Below, piece by piece: positions 8,774 through 16,305 of a stretch of 32,044 nt of DNA. Both the position numbers and the translations under genes were made by a program. A model generated the notes under the pieces. That model searched no databases. It had not been told where the DNA came from and saw only the letters and a list, made by a program, of their open reading frames with translations. The stretch's first letter is position 1; every line of letters starts with the position of its first letter. Location: positions 1-32,044 of the forward strand of contig JALHPN010000095.1 of the NCBI GenBank assembly GCA_022842465.1, read 5' to 3'. The DNA comes from Polyangiaceae bacterium (lineage in GTDB: Bacteria; Myxococcota_A; Polyangia; Polyangiales; Polyangiaceae).

Positions 8774-9970
8774 TCAGAGCGTGCCGAGGACCCGCTTCAC
8801 CGCGGACACACCCTCGGCGAGCTCTGCCTCGGAGACGACCAGCGGCGGCGAGAAGCGGAGGACGCGCTCTCCGGCGGCCGTGAGCAGCACCCCCTGCTCG
8901 ACGAGCTTCGGCAGGATGTCCCGCACCACGAACCCGGGCTTCAACACGAGGCCGCGGAGCAACCCCTCCCCGCGCTCCCCCTCGCACACGTTCGGGAGCG
9001 CGCGCGCGACCTCCCCGAGCATCGCCCCGAGCCGCTCGCCCTTCGGACCGACGGAGGCGAGGACGCCCTCGTGCTCGAGCACGTGGAGCACAGCACGCGC
9101 GGCCGCGCACGCGAGCGGGTTGCCGCCGAAGGTGGACCCGTGCGTGCCCGGCGGAAGCGCCCCCGCGAGCGCCTCGGTGGTGAGCATCGCGCCGATCGGG
9201 ACGCCGCCGCCGAGCCCCTTGGCCAGCGACACCGCGTCGGGGACGACGCCCGACCTCTGATAGCCGAACCACGTCCCGAGGCGACCCACGCCGGTCTGCA
9301 CCTCATCCATCAAGAGGAGCGAGCCGTTGCGGTCGCACAGCTCGCGCAGCGACGCGAGGAAGCCCTGCGGCGCGGGGAGGACGCCGCCCTCGCCCTGGAC
9401 CGGCTCGACGATGATCGCCGCGAGATCGGGCGAGAGCTTCGCCTTCACCGCGTCGAGGTCTCCGTAGGCGACGTGCTCGATCCCCTCGAGCCCCCCGAAA
9501 CCCTCGCGGTACTTCGGCGTGCCGGTCATCGAGAGCGCGCCCATCGTCCGTCCGTGGAACGCGTTGTGGAACGCGAGGATCCGCGTACGCGCCTCGCCCT
9601 TCGCGAAGAAGTGGCGGCGGGTGAGCTTGAGGAGCGCCTCGTTCGCCTCTGCCCCGGAGTTGCAGAAGAGCGCGCGCGCCATGCCGCTCTTTTCCGCGAG
9701 CTCGGCGGCGAGGAGGATGTTCTCCTCGTTGTAGAAGTAGTTCGACACGTGCACGAGGCGCCCGACCTGCTCGGCGACGGCCTTCGTGAAGGTCGGGTGC
9801 GCGTGCCCCACCGCGCAGACGGCGACACCGGCCGCGAGATCGAGGAAGCGCTTGCCCTCGACGTCGAAGAGCTCGCAGCCCTTCCCGCGCGCGAACACGA
9901 TGCCGGCGGGCTTGTAGTTCGGATAGAGGTGCGCCTTCGCGCTCTCGAGCAGCTCGTCGCTTCGGGACAT
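8774..9970 (-). CDS. argD: Acetylornithine aminotransferase (class III PLP transaminase)
   Basis: The protein has 398 residues from ATG 9970, preceded by AGGGC 6 nt upstream; an in-frame ATG at 10039 would add 23 residues without similarity to the family start, so 9970 is preferred. It is a fold-type I PLP enzyme: ESAKAHLYPNYKP at the start, glycine-rich FCNSGAEANEALLKLTR for phosphate binding, AFHGRTMGALS, LLLMDEVQTGVGR with the PLP-pyridine Asp, and the Schiff-base lysine Lys251 in SLAKGLGGG. It transfers the amino group between glutamate and N-acetylglutamate semialdehyde in arginine synthesis, and may also serve lysine synthesis. No other arg gene is adjacent. Related ornithine or succinylornithine aminotransferases are the main alternative. 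Confidence 0.92.
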   Translation of the reverse strand: MSRSDELLESAKAHLYPNYKPAGIVFARGKGCELFDVEGKRFLDLAAGVAVCAVGHAHPTFTKAVAEQVGRLVHVSNYFYNEENILLAAELAEKSGMARALFCNSGAEANEALLKLTRRHFFAKGEARTRILAFHNAFHGRTMGALSMTGTPKYREGFGGLEGIEHVAYGDLDAVKAKLSPDLAAIIVEPVQGEGGVLPAPQGFLASLRELCDRNGSLLLMDEVQTGVGRLGTWFGYQRSGVVPDAVSLAKGLGGGVPIGAMLTTEALAGALPPGTHGSTFGGNPLACAAARAVLHVLEHEGVLASVGPKGERLGAMLGEVARALPNVCEGERGEGLLRGLVLKPGFVVRDILPKLVEQGVLLTAAGERVLRFSPPLVVSEAELAEGVSAVKRVLGTL

Positions 9971-10112
9971 GGCTGCCCTTGAGGGTACGGCACGCGGGAC
10001 GGTGGCGTCGACGAGACCCGACACGGCGGAGGTGGTCATCGGGCCACTCTGCCGGTCACCTGGTACCCTGAGAAGTACCGGATCGGAAAAATCGGCTAGA
10101 CCAGCTTCTCGC

Positions 10113-11018
10113 TCAGAACGCGTCCGCGGGCGGCCTACTCTGCGCGTAGTTGTTGCCCCCCCAGCAGGCGATCGTCCCGTCAGTCTTCAGACCGCATGTG
10201 TTGTAGGCGCTGGCGCTGACCTGTCGGAAGCTCCCCCGCGGTGCGTCGGCTTGTCCATAGCCATCGTGCCCCCAGCAGCGGACGCTCCCATCGGTCTTCA
10301 CGCCGCACGTATGCGCGGATCCGACGCTCAGCTGCTGGAATGCGCCCACCGGAGGAGTGGTCTCGCCCAAGCCATACCCTCCCCAGCAAACGACGGCGCC
10401 GTCCGTCTTCACTCCACACGCGTGGCGGATTCCCAGGCTGACCCCGTGAAAGGTGCCCGTCGGTGGCGTCGTCTCGCCGTGGTCATCTCTCCCCCAGCAC
10501 GCGACGCTGCCATCGATCTTCACTCCGCACGTGGAGTGATCGCCTGCGCTGATCTGCGAGAAGGCGCCCGCCGGAGGCGCGGCTTGGCCGAGATCGTTGG
10601 CTCCCCAACAGCGGACCGTCCCGTCCGTCTTCACGCCGCAGGAGTGCTGAGTACCTGCACTCACCTGCTTGAACGTGTCGTCGGGCGCGGTGGCTTGTCG
10701 AAAGGCGTTGTCGCCCCAGCAGGTGACCTTGCCATTCGCTCTCGAGGCGCACGTGTGCCTGCCGCCGGCGCTCACCTGCTGGAACGCGCCAGCGGGAGGT
10801 GTGGCTTGGCCGCTGTCGTCGAAGCCCCAGCAGGAAATGGATCCATCGGTCTTCAAGGCACACGTGTGGAGGTAGCCCGTGCTGATGCGCTCCTTCTCGC
10901 CTCCGCCGGCGAACGCGCCGGAAAACGCGGCAGCGGCCGTTTCGTTGCTCTCGGACGGAGCGGCGCAGCCGACGAGCGAGCAGCCCGCGATCACCAAAAA
11001 CCAAGGGAGAGGACGCAT
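10113..11018 (-). CDS. RCC1-repeat lipoprotein
   Basis: A 301-residue protein starting at ATG 11018 behind GAGGGGG. The lipoprotein signal ends in CSLVGC, with Cys18 as the likely lipidated residue (Cys13 in VIAGC is an alternative). After a short linker, residues 46-301 are seven tandem repeats, the first six exactly 37 residues long, of the form SAGxxHTCGVKTDGxVxCWG followed by a Pro/Ala-rich turn. These match the bacterial RCC1 (beta-propeller) family; seven blades would close one propeller. Each repeat carries two Cys about ten residues apart, which could pair once exported. Such proteins are usually surface binding proteins of unknown ligand. Base composition is visibly less GC-rich than in neighbouring genes. 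No partner gene is suggested by context. Confidence 0.9.
   Translation of the reverse strand: MRPLPWFLVIAGCSLVGCAAPSESNETAAAAFSGAFAGGGEKERISTGYLHTCALKTDGSISCWGFDDSGQATPPAGAFQQVSAGGRHTCASRANGKVTCWGDNAFRQATAPDDTFKQVSAGTQHSCGVKTDGTVRCWGANDLGQAAPPAGAFSQISAGDHSTCGVKIDGSVACWGRDDHGETTPPTGTFHGVSLGIRHACGVKTDGAVVCWGGYGLGETTPPVGAFQQLSVGSAHTCGVKTDGSVRCWGHDGYGQADAPRGSFRQVSASAYNTCGLKTDGTIACWGGNNYAQSRPPADAF
10116..10883 (-). repeat. Seven 111-bp tandem repeats coding RCC1 blades
   Basis: Units of 111 bp (the last 102 bp) encode the 37-residue blades. The most conserved DNA is around the TGTGGAGTGAAGAC- and TGCTGGGG-type segments. Conservation is high enough to permit unequal recombination that would change blade number. 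Confidence 0.85.
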
Positions 11019-11214
11019 GGCCCCCTCGACGCAGCATCCGTGCCGAAGGATGCTGCGACAGCCCGACGAGGAACGCCGTCGAGAAAAGAACGAGCTACGC
11101 GGGTCACGGTGCGACGGTCACGGGGCGATGGTCATGGACCAAGTCTTCATCAGGCGGGTGGGCGGCGCCGACGCTGCCCCTGTCCAGAGCGACGAGCAGG
11201 AAGGTCTCGACCCG
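11019..11214. other. Intergenic region with hairpin and short direct repeats
   Basis: This 196-bp gap lies between the HAD phosphatase end and the RCC1 lipoprotein start, both on minus. It contains a strong inverted repeat (11030-11057) and three 14-bp direct repeats (11102-11143, GGTCACGGTGCGAC-like, third copy degenerate). No convincing coding sequence was found. Confidence 0.5.
11030..11057 (-). promoter_or_regulatory. Perfect 10-bp inverted repeat before the RCC1 lipoprotein gene
   Basis: CGCAGCATCC (11030-11039) and GGATGCTGCG (11048-11057) form a perfect 10-bp stem with an 8-nt loop. It ends 11 bp before the ATG at 11018, right next to the GAGGGGG ribosome binding site. It could be an operator, a translation-control hairpin, or the terminator of the upstream rlmI operon; no T-run follows on either strand, so a classic terminator is less likely. 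Confidence 0.55.
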
Positions 11215-12006
11215 TCAGCTCTGCCGCGCGGCGACCAGCACGCGAGCGACCTCGACGAAGCCGGCGCCGCGCTCCTCGGTCGCCACCCAGCGCGGTGGAA
11301 CCACGAGCCGTCCGAGGTGCGCGCGCACGTTCGCGACGCCGAACGTGGTACGGAAGGCGGCGAAACAGGCGCTGTCGTTCGCGCTGTCGCCGATGAAGGC
11401 GTACCTCCCGAGGGCGCGACCGGCGTCTTCGCCGAAGCGCGTGCGGAGGAAGCGAACGACACCGCTCGCCTTGTCGTCCGCCTCGAAGGAGGCGTGGAGG
11501 TGGACGGAGGACCGCGTCGTCCTCGCGCCGTGCGAGATCACGAGGCGCGCGAGGGCCAGGGCCTCGTCCTCCTCGAGTCTCACGCGCTCACCGATGTCCC
11601 ACGCCACGTCCGAGCGCCGCGCGTGGACGTCGTCCGCGAGGATGGCCGACGGGACCTCGCGGGCCGCCGCGTGGACGAGCGCATCGAGCCTCGCCCGGCG
11701 GGAGTGACGGGTCTCTGCGTCGCCCTCCATGGATACGGCGACGCCGCGCCCCTCGCGGACGACGTGCGCCGCGCCGTTCTCCGTGACGGCGCCGTCGATC
11801 GGCCACTGGCGGACCACGACCTCGCCCCACCCGCTCGGACGCCCCGTCACCGCCACGAGCCTGAGCCCGCTCGCGTGCAGGTCCCACAGCGCGCCGTACG
11901 CCTCGCGGGTGAGGACGCCGTGCGAGAGCAGCGTGTCGTCGAGGTCGAAGAGGAGCCCGTCGAGCCGCGCGGCCTCCGCACGGCTCATCCGCGCGAGCGG
12001 GGTCAT
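11215..12006 (-). CDS. HAD-superfamily (IIB-type) phosphatase
   Basis: The protein has 263 residues from ATG 12006, whose ATGA overlaps the stop of the methyltransferase gene; longer readings upstream are antisense-like and not real. The four HAD motifs are present: DLDDTLL (nucleophile Asp and acid Asp) near residue 19, VTGRP, Lys in DDKASGVVRFL, and FIGDSANDSACF. A cap sits between motifs II and III, as in Cof-type, sucrose-phosphate and mannosyl-3-phosphoglycerate phosphatases. It should hydrolyse a phosphorylated small molecule, probably a sugar phosphate, in the cytoplasm. The substrate cannot be read from sequence. It is translationally coupled to an rRNA methyltransferase, with no obvious functional link. 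Confidence 0.85.
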   Translation of the reverse strand: MTPLARMSRAEAARLDGLLFDLDDTLLSHGVLTREAYGALWDLHASGLRLVAVTGRPSGWGEVVVRQWPIDGAVTENGAAHVVREGRGVAVSMEGDAETRHSRRARLDALVHAAAREVPSAILADDVHARRSDVAWDIGERVRLEEDEALALARLVISHGARTTRSSVHLHASFEADDKASGVVRFLRTRFGEDAGRALGRYAFIGDSANDSACFAAFRTTFGVANVRAHLGRLVVPPRWVATEERGAGFVEVARVLVAARQS

Positions 12007-13196
12007 CGCGGCGCGATGCGGGCGACGACCGCCTTCAGGTAGAGCCCCTCGGGGAACGCGGCCGGCACGGGGTGATCGGGGCCCTGGAATCCGCGGTCGA
12101 CGACGGTGGCCTGGACGTTGGCGCGCACGGCGCCGGTCGCGAGCGCGCGCGTGAGCTGCGAGAGGTCGACGGCGGCCGAGCACGAGCACAAGACGAGGAT
12201 CCCGCCCGGCTTCGTCGAGCGACACCCGAGCTCGGCGAGCTTCGCGTACATGACGAGCGCTTGCTCCCGCGCGCCGCGCGACGGCGCGAGGCGCGGCGGA
12301 TCGACGACCGCGACGTCGAAAGCCGCGTGCGCTTCCTGCATCGCCTTCCGCGCGTCCTGGCGCTCGAAGCGCATCACGCGCTCGACGCCGTTGTCGCGCG
12401 CGTTCTCGGCCGCGACCTCCATCGCGAGCGCGCTCTCGTCGACGCACACGACCTCGGTCGCGCCGCCTCGGGCCGCGGCGATCCCGAAGCTGCCCGTGAA
12501 GGCGTAGGCGTCGAGGACACGCTTGCCCTTGGCGAGCGCCTCGACCTTGCCGCGGAGATCGCGCTGGTCGAAGTAAAAGCCCGTCTTCTGCCCGAGCTCG
12601 ATCGGGATGTGCCAGCGGATCCCCCGCTCGCGGAAGGTGAACGCCTTCACGTCCGCCCCGCGGACGACGCCCGCGCCCGCGGTGAAGGCCTCCGTCTGCG
12701 CGGCCTTCAGCGGCGTCCGATCGACGACGGCGCGCGGTGCGATGACGTGATGCATCGCCTCGAGCAGGATCGCCTCGCGTTGCTTCATGCCGAAGGTGAG
12801 GAACTGGACCGCGAGCACGTCCTCGAAGCGGTCGACGACGAGCCCCGGGAGGCCGTCGCCGTCCGCGTGGACGAGCCGGTAGCCGGTCGTCGCGCGCTCC
12901 GCGTCCGGATCGCCGAGGCCGAGCGCCGTGCGCATCTCGAGCGCACGTTGGAGGCGACCGCGGAAGAACGTCGTGTCGAGGGCGACGTCGGGGTCGCGCG
13001 TCAGGATGCGGACCGGGATCGCCGACCCCGGCGAGTAGAAGCCGCGGCCGAGGAAGTTGCCGCGGGGATCGGTCACGGCGACCTCGTCGCCGCGCGTCGC
13101 GCCGCCCTCCACGCGGTCGACCGCCTGCGCGTAGACCCACGGGTGCCCCGCCCACACGGGCTGGACGTGACCGGGCTTGAGCCGAACCGTCGCCAC
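12003..13196 (-). CDS. rlmI: Class I SAM-dependent rRNA methyltransferase, RlmI-like (m5C)
   Basis: A 397-residue protein. The N-terminus (about 1-75) is a PUA-like RNA-binding domain (KPGHVQPVWAGHPWVYAQAV). An RlmI-type central domain follows with GYRLVHADGDGLPGLVVDRF and GQKTGFYFDQRDLR. The Rossmann methyltransferase has the SAM loop VLDAYAFTGSFGIAAARGG, the acidic ribose contact VCVDES, DPPRLAPSR, and the CSCS segment bearing the likely catalytic Cys. RlmI methylates C1962 of 23S rRNA in E. coli; the same fold includes other 23S m5C enzymes, so the exact site is inferred. It is the first gene of a two-gene unit with the HAD phosphatase (ATGA overlap). Confidence 0.9.
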   Translation of the reverse strand: MATVRLKPGHVQPVWAGHPWVYAQAVDRVEGGATRGDEVAVTDPRGNFLGRGFYSPGSAIPVRILTRDPDVALDTTFFRGRLQRALEMRTALGLGDPDAERATTGYRLVHADGDGLPGLVVDRFEDVLAVQFLTFGMKQREAILLEAMHHVIAPRAVVDRTPLKAAQTEAFTAGAGVVRGADVKAFTFRERGIRWHIPIELGQKTGFYFDQRDLRGKVEALAKGKRVLDAYAFTGSFGIAAARGGATEVVCVDESALAMEVAAENARDNGVERVMRFERQDARKAMQEAHAAFDVAVVDPPRLAPSRGAREQALVMYAKLAELGCRSTKPGGILVLCSCSAAVDLSQLTRALATGAVRANVQATVVDRGFQGPDHPVPAAFPEGLYLKAVVARIAPR

Positions 13197-13475
13197 GGCG
13201 GGGCTCTAGCATGGAACGCTACGTGCGTGACCGCGACCGACCGGCGCAGGGCCGTCCCACGCGACGACATCCGTTGCGGGGACGCCGTGAACGAACGGAC
13301 ACAGCCCCGCCCGACCCCGCGCCCTCACCCCGGGGATCCTCGGCGGAATCTCGGTCCATCGCGGCTCCGTTCCCGTGGCACTTCGGTTGCTTTGGGGGCA
13401 TCCTGATCGGCGACGACAGCGAACGCGCGTGACGCGACGCGGTCGTCGGCCCGGTCTTCGGAGGCACGCTTCTTC
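13197..13475. other. Divergent intergenic region between rlmI and the outer-membrane protein gene
   Basis: A 279-bp gap with divergent genes on both sides. It contains the probable sigma-54 promoter annotated separately. A 73-codon rightward ORF (13211-13432) has no recognisable domain, lies across the promoter and is not called a gene. Confidence 0.6.
13376..13392 (+). promoter_or_regulatory. Sigma-54 (RpoN) -24/-12 promoter
   Basis: TGGCAC (13376-13381), five bases, then TTGCTT (13387-13392). The GG and GC dinucleotides are exactly ten bases apart, matching the consensus TGGCAC-N5-TTGCW. It points rightward, 84 bp before the outer-membrane protein start, and would start transcription near 13402. 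Sigma-54 promoters need an enhancer-binding activator, whose site was not identified here. Confidence 0.7.
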
Positions 13476-14345
13476 ATGCGCAACGCACCCAGCCGCCCGT
13501 CTCGGCGAGTCGCTCACGCCCTCGTCGCCTTCGCGTCCGCGACGACGTTCGCGATCACCTTCGCGATCCCCGGCGTCGCGCACGCGCAGGACGACACGAA
13601 GAAGGACTGCCCTCCGGGCAGTTGGTTCTGCGGCGAGACGCAGCCGCCCTCGGCCGCGCCGAGCAAGGATCTCCAGCCGCTGCCGGACGCCAAGGCCGAG
13701 GCGAAGCCCGCCTCGCCGCCTCCCCCGGTGGTCGTCTACCAGCCGCCCCCTCCGACGGTCGTGGTCCAGGCGCGGGATGCCCCACCTGCGTATTACTACG
13801 TGCCGCGCACGCCGCCCCCGAAGCGCGAGTGGGGCCTGAACCTCCACCTCGGCGGTCTCATGCTCGGCGGTGGGCGCGACTCGAACGCGGGCATGGCGCT
13901 CGTCGGTCTCGGGCTCCGGTTCCGCCCCATCCCGCAGGCCGCGCTCGAGGCGAACCTCGATTTCGCGGGGGGCCGTGACTACAACGGCTACCGGCGCGGC
14001 GAGACGGCCTTCACGATGAACGGCCTCGTCTTCTTGAACCCGAAGAACCGGACGCAGGTCTACCTCCTCGGCGGATTCGGTTGGTCCGGTGCGCGCGCGG
14101 TCGACGACCGCGACGGCTACGATCGCGCGGAGTACCGCTACGGCTACTTCGGCGCGCAGGCCGGCGCCGGCCTCGAGTTCCGGCTCTCGAAGGCCGTCGC
14201 GCTGAACTTCGACGTCCGCGGGTTCGTCCGCGGTCGCGTCGACGACGACCGCCGCTCGAACCCCGAGTTCGTGGACGGCAACGGTCGCTCGACGAACACG
14301 TCGGGCGGCGGCCTCGTCCAGGGCGGCCTGACGTTCTACTGGTGA
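13476..14345 (+). CDS. Outer-membrane beta-barrel protein with proline-rich linker
   Basis: A 289-residue protein. Residues 1-37 are a Sec signal peptide with basic start and cleavage after VAHA-Q. A CxxGxWxC pair (CPPGSWFC) follows, then a Pro-rich spacer (about 60-120, PPPPVVVYQPPPPTVVV) of the kind that crosses peptidoglycan or a surface layer. The rest alternates hydrophobic and polar residues (WGLNLHLGGLMLGG, MALVGLGLRFRP, QVYLLGGFGWSG, AGLEFRLSKAVALNFDV) and ends in LTFYW, the C-terminal aromatic expected for assembly by BamA. It probably forms an eight-strand OmpA/OmpW-like barrel; ligand or role is unknown. GGAGG sits 12 nt before the ATG. A sigma-54 promoter lies upstream. The stop overlaps the GTG of lnt by three bases, so lnt may share its transcript. 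Confidence 0.8.
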   Translation: MRNAPSRPSRRVAHALVAFASATTFAITFAIPGVAHAQDDTKKDCPPGSWFCGETQPPSAAPSKDLQPLPDAKAEAKPASPPPPVVVYQPPPPTVVVQARDAPPAYYYVPRTPPPKREWGLNLHLGGLMLGGGRDSNAGMALVGLGLRFRPIPQAALEANLDFAGGRDYNGYRRGETAFTMNGLVFLNPKNRTQVYLLGGFGWSGARAVDDRDGYDRAEYRYGYFGAQAGAGLEFRLSKAVALNFDVRGFVRGRVDDDRRSNPEFVDGNGRSTNTSGGGLVQGGLTFYW

Positions 14346-15889
14346 GCGGCGGGGGCGACGCGGTCGCTTCGCGACGGCGTGACACGCTCCTCGCGGGCGT
14401 GAGCGGCGTCGTGTTCGCCGCGACGGCCCCCCCGACCGACCTCACGATCGGCGTCTTCGTCGGGCTCGCCCTCTTCGCCGCCTCGCTGGAGGAGGCGGAG
14501 GACATGCGCGCGGTCGCGCTGCGCGGATTCCTCTTCGGCCTCGGCGCGAACCTCGTCGCGCTGCGCTTCGTGCCCGAGGTCATCGTGCGCTTCACGCCCC
14601 TCCCCGGCGCCGCGGCGGTCCTCGCGCTCGTCCTCCTCGCCGCAGGGCAGGCGCTGCCGTGGGTGCTCGGCGCGCTGATGACGCGCGCGGTGCGGACGCG
14701 CCTGGACGCGCCGCCATGGCTCGCGTTCGCGACGGGCGTCTACGTCGCGACGTTCGTCCCGGCGATCTTCCCGTGGACGCCCGCGGGCGGCGTCGCGCGC
14801 TGGCCTCTCGTCCTCCAGACCGCCGACGTCGTCGGCGAGCGCGGCGTGAGCTTCGTCTTCGCGGTCGTGAGCGGGCTCGTCGCGACGGGCATGACGCGCG
14901 CGTGGCGTCTCCGTCGGCCCTCGCGCGAGGTCGCGACGCCGCTCGCGGCGGCGACGCTTGTCGTCCTCGGTCTCCTCGCTCACGGTCTCGTCCGGAGGGC
15001 GCAGGTCGACGAAGCACGAGCGCGGGCCGAGCGCGCGACGGTGGCGCTCCTCCAGCCCGGGTTCGACGCCTTCGATCGCTGGGACGAGGCGCGGGCGGCG
15101 ATGATGATCGAGCGCCTCACGAAGCTCACGCGGGCGGCCGAAGCACGAGGGGCCGAGCTCACCGTGTGGCCGGAGTCGGCCTACCCGTACACGATCGCGC
15201 GGAAGAGCCGGCGCGCGCCGACGGGCGCGAAGGCGGTCGTCCAGGGCGGCGTGCGAGGCCCCGTCCTCACCGGCGCGTACATGAGCGCGGGCGAGGGCCT
15301 CGGGACGAACGCCGCCTTCCTCGCGACGGCCGACGGCGCGATCAGCGCGCCGTACGAGAAGCGACACCTCCTCTGGTTCGGAGAGACGGTCCCCCTCGCC
15401 GACGTCTTCCCCTGGCTCCGTCGCGTCTTCGCGCGGGGGACGGGCCTCGTCCCGGGCACCGAGCACGTGCTCTTCGAAGCGGGCGCGATCCGGGCCGCGG
15501 TCCTCAACTGCTACGAGGACACCTTGCCGGCCGCAGGTCGCGAGGCCATGGCGACCTCGCCAAACCTGCTCGTGAACGTCACGAACGACGCGTGGTTCTC
15601 CGGCAGCAGCGAGGGCGAGCTCCACCTCCGCCTCGCCGTACTGCGCGCGATCGAGACGCGGCGGGATCTCGTCCGCGCCGTGAACCAGGGGCCGACGTCG
15701 TTCGTCGACGCGACCGGGCGCGTCGTCGCCCGCTACGACGCGGCCCTCCCTGGCCCGCTCCTCGTCCGCCCGGCGCTGCTCGACGGACCGCTCTCTCCGT
15801 ACGCCCGGCTCGGAGACGCCTTTCCAATCGCTCTCCTCGGCGCGGCGCTCCTGGGCGTCGCGTGGGGCGTCCGACGTCGACCCCGGTGA
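14342..15889 (+). CDS. lnt: Apolipoprotein N-acyltransferase
   Basis: The start is GTG 14342, overlapping the previous stop (GTGA); longer readings upstream lie inside the barrel gene. The 515 residues match the family's usual length (E. coli about 512). The first half holds several transmembrane helices; the second is a nitrilase-like periplasmic domain. The catalytic triad is visible: Glu278 in WPESAYPY, Lys340 in YEKRHLLWFGETVP and Cys390 in NCYEDT, spaced nearly as in E. coli (267/335/387). LLVNVTNDAWFSGSSE and LRAIETRRDLVRAVNQGPTS complete the signature, and a final helix precedes the stop. It adds the third acyl chain to the N-terminal Cys of lipoproteins in the inner membrane, which fits the many lipoproteins encoded nearby. 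Confidence 0.95.
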   Translation: MSGGGDAVASRRRDTLLAGVSGVVFAATAPPTDLTIGVFVGLALFAASLEEAEDMRAVALRGFLFGLGANLVALRFVPEVIVRFTPLPGAAAVLALVLLAAGQALPWVLGALMTRAVRTRLDAPPWLAFATGVYVATFVPAIFPWTPAGGVARWPLVLQTADVVGERGVSFVFAVVSGLVATGMTRAWRLRRPSREVATPLAAATLVVLGLLAHGLVRRAQVDEARARAERATVALLQPGFDAFDRWDEARAAMMIERLTKLTRAAEARGAELTVWPESAYPYTIARKSRRAPTGAKAVVQGGVRGPVLTGAYMSAGEGLGTNAAFLATADGAISAPYEKRHLLWFGETVPLADVFPWLRRVFARGTGLVPGTEHVLFEAGAIRAAVLNCYEDTLPAAGREAMATSPNLLVNVTNDAWFSGSSEGELHLRLAVLRAIETRRDLVRAVNQGPTSFVDATGRVVARYDAALPGPLLVRPALLDGPLSPYARLGDAFPIALLGAALLGVAWGVRRRPR

Positions 15890-15910
15890 TGGCTCCCCCG
15901 AAATGCGGCG

Positions 15911-15984
15911 CGGGCGCCGATCCTCGCGGACGGCGCCCGGCGGCGTGACGTGACGGGAGACGCCCGCTCGTGAGAGCAGGCGTC
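15911..15984. terminator. Two hairpins between convergent lnt and HU genes (bidirectional terminator candidate)
   Basis: The first hairpin pairs CGGGCGCCG (15911-15919) with CGGCGCCCG (15931-15939). The second pairs GACGCC (15959-15964) with GGCGTC (15979-15984), continued by GCTC/GAGC around a GTGA loop. They lie between two converging genes, where a two-way terminator is expected. Neither has a T-run, so efficiency is uncertain. Confidence 0.5.
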
Positions 15985-15990
15985 AGACGG

Positions 15991-16305
15991 TCACTGGATG
16001 AGGTCCTTGAGCGCCTTGAGCGCCGTCGCGCGGACCTTCTTCGAGGCGGGCTTCGCCGGGAAGTGGCGGACCTGCTTGGTGAACGGGTCGAACCGCTCGC
16101 CGGCCGGGATCGCCTTCTTCTTGACGGCCTTGAGCTTGAGGAGGCCGGGGATCACGAACTCGCCCGGGCCACGCGAGCCGAGCTGCTTCTTGATCAGATC
16201 CGTGAGGCCTTCAAACACCTTGTTGACGCTCTTCTTGTCGAGCTCCGCGTAGGTCGCGATCTCGCCAATCACTTGAGCCTTGGTCAAACGCTTCGCAGCA
16301 GCCAT
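15991..16305 (-). CDS. HU-family DNA-binding protein
   Basis: The start is ATG 16305 behind a near-perfect AGGAGGAA six bases away; an open frame runs 68 codons further upstream but crosses the leader and is not coding. The 104-residue product has the HU/IHF fold: MAAAKRLTKAQVIGEIATYA helix, VNKVFEGLTDLIKKQL dimer helices, the beta segment GEFVIPGLLKLKAVKKKA, the DNA-gripping arm and a C-terminal helix KVRATALKALKDLI. The arm tip differs from the usual RKGRNP form (AGERFDPFTKQVRHFPAKP), a variant form of the arm. HU bends and compacts DNA in the nucleoid. It appears to be a single-gene unit with its own leader and terminator. Confidence 0.93.
   Translation of the reverse strand: MAAAKRLTKAQVIGEIATYAELDKKSVNKVFEGLTDLIKKQLGSRGPGEFVIPGLLKLKAVKKKAIPAGERFDPFTKQVRHFPAKPASKKVRATALKALKDLIQ

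Noticed and set aside
10116..10883. Regular repeats as a CRISPR array
   Set aside because: The 111-bp units have no spacer structure and encode RCC1 blades in frame.
11102..11143. 14-bp direct repeats as plasmid-type iterons or an origin
   Set aside because: Only three copies, the last degenerate, and no replication gene, AT-rich segment or DnaA box nearby.
12007..13212. Long N-terminal extension of the HAD phosphatase
   Set aside because: This part is an out-of-frame shadow of rlmI; the real start is the ATGA overlap at 12006.
12072..13406. 444-codon rightward open frame
   Set aside because: Antisense to rlmI and running across the sigma-54 promoter region; no recognisable domain.
13211..13432. 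73-codon rightward ORF
   Set aside because: Low-complexity Arg/Pro product, no ribosome binding site, overlaps the sigma-54 promoter.
14081..14341. N-terminal extension of lnt
   Set aside because: It lies inside the barrel gene in another frame and has no membrane or family character.
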